From the NCBI GenBank assembly GCA_022925895.1, contig JAKSYS010000055.1:91168-155167 (forward strand): DNA of 64,000 nt, given 5' to 3'. Made by a program: the position numbers and the translations under genes. Positions 57,609-64,000 of this stretch are shown here, one piece after another. The stretch is from Fragilaria crotonensis (lineage: Eukaryota; Bacillariophyta; Fragilariophyceae; Fragilariales; Fragilariaceae). The notes below the pieces were generated by a model. That model was given only the letters and a program-made list of their open reading frames with translations. It ran no database searches and had not been told where the DNA came from. Position 1 is the first letter of the stretch; every line of letters starts with the position of its first letter.

Positions 57609-57616
57609 CAATGTAC

Positions 57617-59042
57617 TGGACTCCAAGTACTGTTCTTGTGTTCAGAGGTACCGTTAATGTTCGCTCAGCAGTTGGTAATAAAATCATGTAGAATATACAT
57701 AGGACAAAGACCTTCCGGAACCTCTGCACTCTGCACTTGCCTCTGCTGTGCGTACTCCAGTACTCTGGACTCTGGAGTACCAGGTAGCCAGGTAGTAGTA
57801 GTAGTAGTAGTACCAACAAAAATGGCTTAGAGCCACTAAAAATAACATCATGTTGGACTGAAATATCCCAAATAAAATTATGTTGAATCCAATTCACTCC
57901 AAGTGTAAACAGTAATCATATTGATATTGAGTACCTTCTTTATGTAGACGCTGTTGTGATAATTACACCATTTAGTGGTTCAAATTTTGAGGTGACTATA
58001 AGCCATTTTTAGGTGAAAGTACACAATCTCAATTATTCTGGTCCTGCACTCTGGTTTAGAGATAAGAGGGGTCTGGAGCCCAGAGTCCAGAGTTGGAGAT
58101 TGACTGCAGTACTAGCTACTGTACCAAGTTGCCCTACAAAATGTTATGTATCTACTGTCACTCTGTCACACACAACATCACTCAAACCAACTGCAACATT
58201 GAATACCAAATAGTAATACAGGAGACAGTCCTTTATTTTTCTTTGTCTGTCCATGACCAATTTAACTAGATCTGAGAATCAGAACTCTGAGCTTGCAACC
58301 ACAGTGACATTTTGAATTTACTACTTCCCTAAGTAATTCAAGTCATGGGTGTTGCTGTTGATAAATTCAACAACACTCTTTTTACTATGGACAACAGTCT
58401 CAAACACAACTCAGCAACAGGTGGGACTAAGACAACACTTCATTTGTGAGACTCCAACAAATGTTAATGATCTCACCTTCACTTTTCATCAGCCATAGAT
58501 AGTTTAAGCATAATAATTCCCATCCAAAAACATAAAGGCCTTTACTTCTTAGCATCTACATTGTCTACATGTTTGTACCAACAAATCTACCACCATGGTC
58601 TATCTCTTCAAGACTCCTTCTCCCATGGCTGCCATCAAATCCGACGACTGGGATCTACTGGTCTACTGGTAGACTAAGTCTATTGTCGCCTAATACTAAC
58701 GTACCGACTACACGAATACTGTCACGATATGCGACTATACAGTGCTCCAGTAAATTGAACATACTGCTACGGATGAACGACATGACCGTAGTACCGAAGT
58801 TGAGAACGTTCCTCAACTGGGTCGCATTGCCGTTTGGAAAGCACGACAATTCAAGGCAGTCGAACGTCAAACGTCACCTTCTCCTAAGCACTTCGACGCT
58901 AGGAAGTAAAAATGGAACGTTCCAGATTGCGGCGCACGTTACAATCGGGTGACCTCACGTTCATTATGCGGATGTGCCTCTCGAATCTCGACACGGATAA
59001 CCCGATTTCATGCACAATTTTCATTCTCGGTTTTTTGCCACC
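57617..59042. other. intergenic upstream of SAM synthetase
   Basis: No gene is recognised. 57760-57815 has CTGGAGTAC words and a short GTA repeat. The last 150 bases before 59043 presumably hold the SAM synthetase promoter and 5' UTR; no clear TATA element is seen. Confidence 0.45.
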
Positions 59043-60658
59043 ATGTCTACCTTCCTGTTTACTTCCGAGTCAGTCAACGAAGGTCACCCAGGTATGTAGA
59101 TAGTTTCTTATTCGGCGCTTACCGCACTTTTCGCCTTGCGCTTCGGTTTGAACGTAGATATGAGGCTCCGAAAAGTTTCTCGGCATATCTGACGACAGGC
59201 ATTGGTTTCAATGTGGGCGCACCTCTGGGGAGATGTGTCAGGAAGGAATTCGAACTCTACGACAATTTGAACTTGTCGGACCTACCTATGTTGAGCAGGT
59301 ATCCTCAGCAGTGATAGGGATGCCGCTTTGGAGCATCGTTGTTCATGAAGGAGACGAGGTATCAGTGGCTGATGACCATCCGTCTGAAAGATACGATCCA
59401 ATGCCTCCCTGTCTGGGTTTTTGCTACGTAGGAATCAGTACAAATGTCCTACGTACTACTCAATTTCTTGACAAACTTTCCCGCAATTTTCTCACGTCGT
59501 TTCGCAATTCCTACCATCTGTTACACCGTTACTATTCATTTTATCTGCTCAGACAAGTTCTGTGACCAGGTCTCCGACGCCGTGTTGGACGCTTGCGTTG
59601 CCGGTGACCCATCGTCTCGTGTCGCATGCGAGACCTGCTGCAAGACCGGCATGGTCATGATCTTCGGGGAGATCACCACTTCTACCACTGTTAATTACGA
59701 GCAAGTCATCCGCGATGCTATCAAGGACATCGGATACGATGATCCAGCCAAGGGCTTCGACTACAAGACCTGCAATGTCATTGTTGCCATTGAGGAGCAA
59801 TCCCCTGATATCGCCCAGTCTGTTGATGCCGTCAATGTTGAGGACATTGGTGCTGGTGACCAGGGAATCATGTTTGGTTATGCTACCGACGAAACTGAAT
59901 CCTTCATGCCTCTCACGCACAATCTCGCCACTTCCCTCGGATCCAAGCTAACTGAGGTCCGCAAGAACGGAACCTGCGAGTGGGTTCGTCCTGATGGAAA
60001 GACTCAAGTAACCTGCGAGTACAAGTTGGTCGACGGTGTTCCAGTGCCACAGCGCGTCCACACTGTTGTCATCTCCACACAACACTCGGAGGATGTCACC
60101 AACGAGAAAATTGCCAAAGACCTCATGGAACACGTCATCAAGCCTGTCATTCCTGAGAAATACCTTGACGACAAGACCATTTACCACTTGAATCCATCTG
60201 GTCGATTCGTCATTGGAGGCCCTCACGGAGATGCTGGTCTTACCGGACGTAAGATTATCATCGATACCTACGGTGGATGGGGCGCCCACGGAGGTGGAGC
60301 CTTTTCTGGAAAGGACACTACCAAGGTCGATCGTTCCGCTGCCTACGCTGCTCGCTGGGTTGACAAGTCCTTGGTCGCCAACAAGCTCTGCAAGCGTGCC
60401 CTCGTTCAGCTCTCCTACGCTATTGGAGTCCCGTACCCACTTTCCGTCTTCGTTGACTCATACGGAACCGTCAAGGAGGGCTTGACCGACAGCGAACTTA
60501 CTGATATTGTTACGGCCAACTTTGACCTTCGTCCTGGATGCATCATCCGTGACTTGGACCTCAACCGCCCTGTGTTGCGCAAGACGGCTGCATACGGTCA
60601 CTTCGGACGCGACGATCCTGACTTCACGTGGGAGAAGGTCAAGGAACTTAAGCTTTAA
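59043..60658 (+). CDS. MAT: S-adenosylmethionine synthetase
   Basis: Exon 1 is 59043-59091 and exon 2 59553-60658, giving 384 aa. The 461-nt intron has a GTATGT donor and a TATCTGCTCAG acceptor. Joining restores the conserved N-terminus ([13 protein letters not shown], then [15 protein letters not shown]). The enzyme makes S-adenosylmethionine from methionine and ATP in the cytosol. Visible family motifs include [12 protein letters not shown], the flexible-loop region after it, [24 protein letters not shown], the phosphate-binding [16 protein letters not shown] and the closing [13 protein letters not shown]. Length is normal for a eukaryotic MAT. The start has a strong CCACCATG context. The TAA stop falls at the family's usual end, which also shows that TAA is a true stop here. 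Confidence 0.95.
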
Positions 60659-60844
60659 GTAGATGAGTCTCCCATCCATATCGTCCGCACTACAAGTAGT
60701 TGGAATATCAATTACAAATCAACATGAGGTAGAATTAGGAACTAGGTCCTTCCGACCCGATCACTAAAACTGGTTAAGCTGACGCAGCCCTCGCGAGACG
60801 ACGAGTATTGATCGTCCACGTTAGGAACAGCAGCGTTGTATCTA

Positions 60845-61375
60845 CTAGACAATTAGAGGTGCTGCCTTTGGTTGGTGACGTGCCATCTCTACCAAGGTCG
60901 AAGGAGGGACCATCTGGCCTTGAACGACGACCACCTGATTTGTTCGTTGTTCCTGGTCAAACTGGTGAACAGATCGACAACACCTTTGTTGAGGATCCTG
61001 CATCGACACATATGAGTTGTAGTTCTCCGTCGTCATGGCACTTTCTGTGCCATGTGACATTGTCAACGAGCGATTCCTCTTTTATGCGTAGGCGGCACAA
61101 ATACAACAGCAGCACACAGATGCAATTATGAGGATGGCAAGAATGACTACATCGATTGCTTGCACGGAACTCGATTCCTGACAGTCGGTGTCATCTTCAT
61201 CACAAACGCGATGACCGTGCATGTGCGGAAACCAGACGAATCTAGGATGATGTCCACTGGAATGAACGTAGCTTCCCCTGTGATAGGCGTTGCCGCTTCC
61301 AGATCGAGCATATAGTATCTGACAAAATTGCTGGAGGAAAAACAGGTGTCGGAGGAGATTGTTGAGCGTTATCAT
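60845..61375 (-). CDS. single-pass membrane protein with an in-frame TAA after the membrane segment
   Basis: ATG at 61375 opens 97 codons. They comprise a Leu/Phe/Gln-rich start, a Gly/His-rich middle (GNAYHRGSYVHSSGHHPRF), an acidic DEDDTDCQE, then a membrane helix AIDVVILAILIIASVCCCCICAAYA, ended by TAA at 61082. The same frame stays open for 78 more codons beyond the stop, starting with KRNRS, exactly the positive charges expected after a membrane segment, and ending PKAAPLIV at 60845. The tail looks genuine (SYVSMQDPQQ, VVVVQGQMVPP). A C-to-T change from CAA would explain the stop. It may be a broken allele, a short isoform or readthrough. Family not recognised. Confidence 0.5.
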
Positions 61376-61991
61376 GATCCCTTACGCTTGTGATATCGCT
61401 TCTATGGGTGCGTTGAATGAATCATGGTTTGCCTTCAATCGTTATTATAAAATCATCATCACACATCAGATTGCATGGTTTCCGGGACTGATATTTGCGT
61501 ACCATATGACATATGACATATGATATATGATGAATAGCTCATAGTCCAGTACTGTAACATTCAATGTATACGACGGTATTAGTACAGTGTAAGCATATCA
61601 TTTAGTCATATTCATATATGAATATGTCATGCAAGGTAATGTACTGGAGCACGGCACCCTCGGTACTGTACATGTATGATATGCCATACGCCATACGCCA
61701 TACGCCATACGACATACACTATGGCAGAGTCGTACACAGCATGAAGGCTTGCAGGAATGAATGGCCTGCGGCCAATCATTCCCAGATCGAGTCTTATTCT
61801 GCAATTTTAAAGATACGACAGTCTCGGTTGTTGACAATTCTGACTTGTGATGCATGTTGTCGACTCTTCTAATGCACAGGGACTCTTCTGCTACGAGTTA
61901 TAGATTACAGTATTGTTGGTGCCTTCTAAGTCAGTCTTCAGCCAAGATATAGGGATCGATCGAGCTATCTTGGAATCTGACCTCATTGTTA
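61376..61991. other. intergenic with simple repeats
   Basis: ATATGACAT-type repeats lie near 61503-61530 and four copies of CATACGC near 61685-61710. No gene is recognised. The divergent promoters of the membrane protein and of the RNase H gene should lie at its two ends. Confidence 0.45.
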
Positions 61992-63385
61992 ATGAAACCT
62001 TCCAGGACAATCATCGGGATCTCTATTCTTGCTACTTCGACGATGTCCGCCTTTCTATCGCGGGCGTCATCGCTTACGATGAGGTCGAGATATCCATGGG
62101 CTCACCACTCGGTTGTTGCAAAACATTTGCGGTATCAAAGGTCATTCTCCTCAGCTCTGTCGTCGTCGACGAATCTGGATGAAACCTCTATCAAGACCCT
62201 GTCTAGAACAGACATTGGGAAAATGAGAGTGGCAGAACTGAGAGAGAATCTCGCAAGTCGAGGTCTTGATACTTCTGGTGTCCGAGATGTCCTTGTGAAT
62301 CGCATGAGGGAGGCTGTTTTTGGACGTGATGGTGATGCCAAAAGACGCAACGGAACTGTAGTCGTGACTCCACTGTCACCAACGTTCGCACCCGACCGAC
62401 TCTATGTGCTGCGATTTAAGAGTCACGTCGCCAGTGGTGTCTCCGATTCCGGTGTGGGTCTTTCCTCTATGATGCTTCTGACGAGGACGAGGTATGGCAT
62501 GGTCAGAAATACTTTGCCAATGCGCTGTCCAACTTTGAAGCGGATTATTGTGGCATTATGATTGGGCTCGACATTGCTTTGGAGAATGGTGTTCGAAAAT
62601 TGATACTACAGGGCGACAATGAGGTGCTTCTGAATCAGATATGCGGATCCTTCAAAGTCACGAAGGATAACCTGCGCCTTCTGCACTCTGCAACAAAGGA
62701 TTTGACGAGTAAGTTTGATCTCTTTGACGTTGGGGTCATTAATTCGGCGGAGAACAGTAGAGCCAAAAGTTTGGCATCAAGAGCTCTGACGAGCAAGAAA
62801 TCAAATGGTCTGGGAGTTTATGAATCATGGGTTCCGCCAGAATTCGGCGACGCAACGTCAGAATCAATCTCGCCCATCTCCGAGTCGGATGCGCAACAAG
62901 AACGGTCACTACAAGAAAAACTTGAGACAGGATCCGAATTGGCAATCGATCCAAGCAAGCGTTATCTTTTGCAATTTGACGGTGGTTCGCGTGGAAATCC
63001 AGGTGTCGCAGGCGCAGGTGTGGTGATCTACGACGACACAGGTCATGAAGTTTGGTGTGGCTGGAAATTCTTGTCAACTAGAGGGACAAACAATGAAGCA
63101 GAGTACACTGCTCTTATAGTCGGACTGAAGTGTGCTCTGTCACTAGGGATAACCGACCTACGAGTCGAAGGCGATTCGGAACTGATTATCAAGCAACTGG
63201 ACGGCCGATATCGAGTCAAATCAGAAGGACTGATGACTCTGCATCGTTCTTGCTTGGAGATGATACAAAAGTTTCGTAAGATTGAGATCCTACATATACC
63301 ACGAGCTCAAAACAAACGAGCCGATGAACTTGCAAATATGGCAATGGATTCGCGCGAGTCTTTTGGATTCGAAGATGTGCAATGA
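61992..63385 (+). CDS. organelle-targeted SAP-domain protein with two RNase H folds (one frameshift)
   Basis: From ATG 61992 the chain starts with an Arg/Ser/Ala-rich leader (RYQRSFSSALSSS) that looks like a mitochondrial or plastid transit peptide. A SAP-type DNA/RNA-binding motif follows at about residues 78-110 (MRVAELRENLASRGLDTSGVRDVLVNR). A first RNase H-like fold from about 62398 has lost its first Asp (FKS instead of FDG) and its last Asp, so it is likely non-catalytic. The second fold from about 62960 has the full set: FDGGSRGNPG, NNEAEYTAL, GDSELI and RADELANMA, so it can cleave RNA in RNA/DNA hybrids. Frames change once near 62465: a CTTTCC run appears one T short. Both sides are otherwise clean, so this is either a very young break or an assembly error. 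Confidence 0.7.
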
Positions 63386-64000
63386 TTACAAGTTTATGAT
63401 GCGATCGCTTCGCTGGTGAAGGCGTGTCGGAACGTTGGAACCCGTGGGAAAGAAGACCACGAACCTCGGGAAGGCGGGCGAACAATTTTGTTGGGATGCG
63501 TGAGACTCGTAATCTTCCCGCGCTGAAGTGAAAATTGCCAGTCTACTTCAGTACTTGTTGAGTCTGGATTTCGCGATTGCGCAGCGACAGCAAATGGGTC
63601 ACCACAACATAAAGTCCAAATGCTCTGTTCGCAGCTTGATGCTTCATCGCATCGACGTCATCCAACTACTGATAGCTTCAAAAGACTTAGCTTTATTAGA
63701 CCTAATATCTCGCCAAGCTCAAGTTGATCCGCAACGTCGCATCCATGTATCATAACATTTCGCAAGTTCCTCTCCAACACTACGGTGTAAGAGCTATACA
63801 GTATTAGGCTTCGGCTACGTTTTGGTGTATCTCTGATTGCAAGTCAATTCGGACAATTCTCCAGTACATGGTAATGGAGTTGTCTACAACAAGCACTGCG
63901 CTTGAAGAATGAAGTCTATGCTTCTCACAGACCCTGTCAATAACGTGGAATCTGGACTCTGAGAAAGAGTGAACTACAATGCTGCAGTATTTGGGTACTC
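63386..64000. other. window end, nothing recognised
   Basis: No domain is recognised on either strand. A 75-codon frame at 63528-63755 has no supporting feature. Confidence 0.4.

Noticed and set aside
36701-61084. In-frame TAA at places where Gln would fit, suggesting a reassigned stop codon
   Set aside because: SAM synthetase, the HA-repeat protein, the mS38-like gene and others end naturally at TAA, and CAA/CAG are used normally for Gln. The standard code holds; the odd TAAs are better explained by mutation or error.
1-64000. tRNA, rRNA or snRNA genes
   Set aside because: No cloverleaf with A and B boxes or rRNA core sequence was noticed by eye. A covariance-model scan could not be run, so small RNAs may be missed.

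Overview
The window reads as nuclear DNA of a eukaryote. It has spliceosomal GT-AG introns, TAA-terminated genes, very sparse host genes and a dense load of transposable elements. The best guess is a diatom or a close ochrophyte alga. The pointers are a protein of three helicase-associated (HA) repeats, a diatom-style heat shock factor DNA-binding domain, an HMG-box protein of a kind familiar from diatoms, piggyBac- and PIF-type transposases with alga-like wording, and a Ty1/copia element. This is inference from protein style; no marker gene for the species is present.

Layout. 0-9.3 kb: a partial tandem array, an intact HA-repeat gene, a dead piggyBac-like transposase with a nested insertion, small fold-back and MITE-like elements. 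10.2-11.6 kb: heat shock factor (HSF)-type gene copy 1. 13.4-23.1 kb: a non-LTR retrotransposon (APE endonuclease, RT, RNase H) broken by many frameshifts and bounded by repeated terminal modules. 24.5-25.1 kb: a non-autonomous hAT-like element with a perfect 8-bp target duplication. 25.9-28.2 kb: HSF copy 2 with a tandemly repeated upstream unit and an expanded minisatellite. 28.7-35.9 kb: a very young copia element with identical LTRs and a half-tRNA-Met primer site. 35.9-39.0 kb: decayed pieces of two host genes, TDP2-like and HID1-like. 39.1-40.2 kb: a secreted cysteine-rich repeat protein with a frameshift. 41.9-50.8 kb: the best host-gene island, with an mS38-like mitochondrial ribosomal protein, a 730-aa disordered protein, a large HMG-box/PhyH dioxygenase fusion and a small acidic protein. 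51.7-55.4 kb: a perfect 35-copy hexamer array, then a PIF/Harbinger element with an intact Myb/SANT-like partner and a broken transposase. 57 kb: a second hAT-like MITE. 59.0-63.4 kb: S-adenosylmethionine synthetase, a single-pass membrane protein with an internal TAA, and an organelle-targeted SAP plus double RNase H protein with a 1-nt frameshift.

The genes do not form one pathway. The recurring theme is element turnover next to nucleic-acid and chromatin proteins. The SAM synthetase supplies methyl donor. The HMG/PhyH protein has the architecture of a DNA- or chromatin-directed 2-oxoglutarate oxygenase and is the most interesting host gene. Several genes carry a single 1-nt indel, often in a homopolymer. 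Some of these breaks may be assembly errors rather than biology. Intergenic DNA is conspicuously rich in GTAC-containing palindromic words. I saw no rRNA or tRNA genes.
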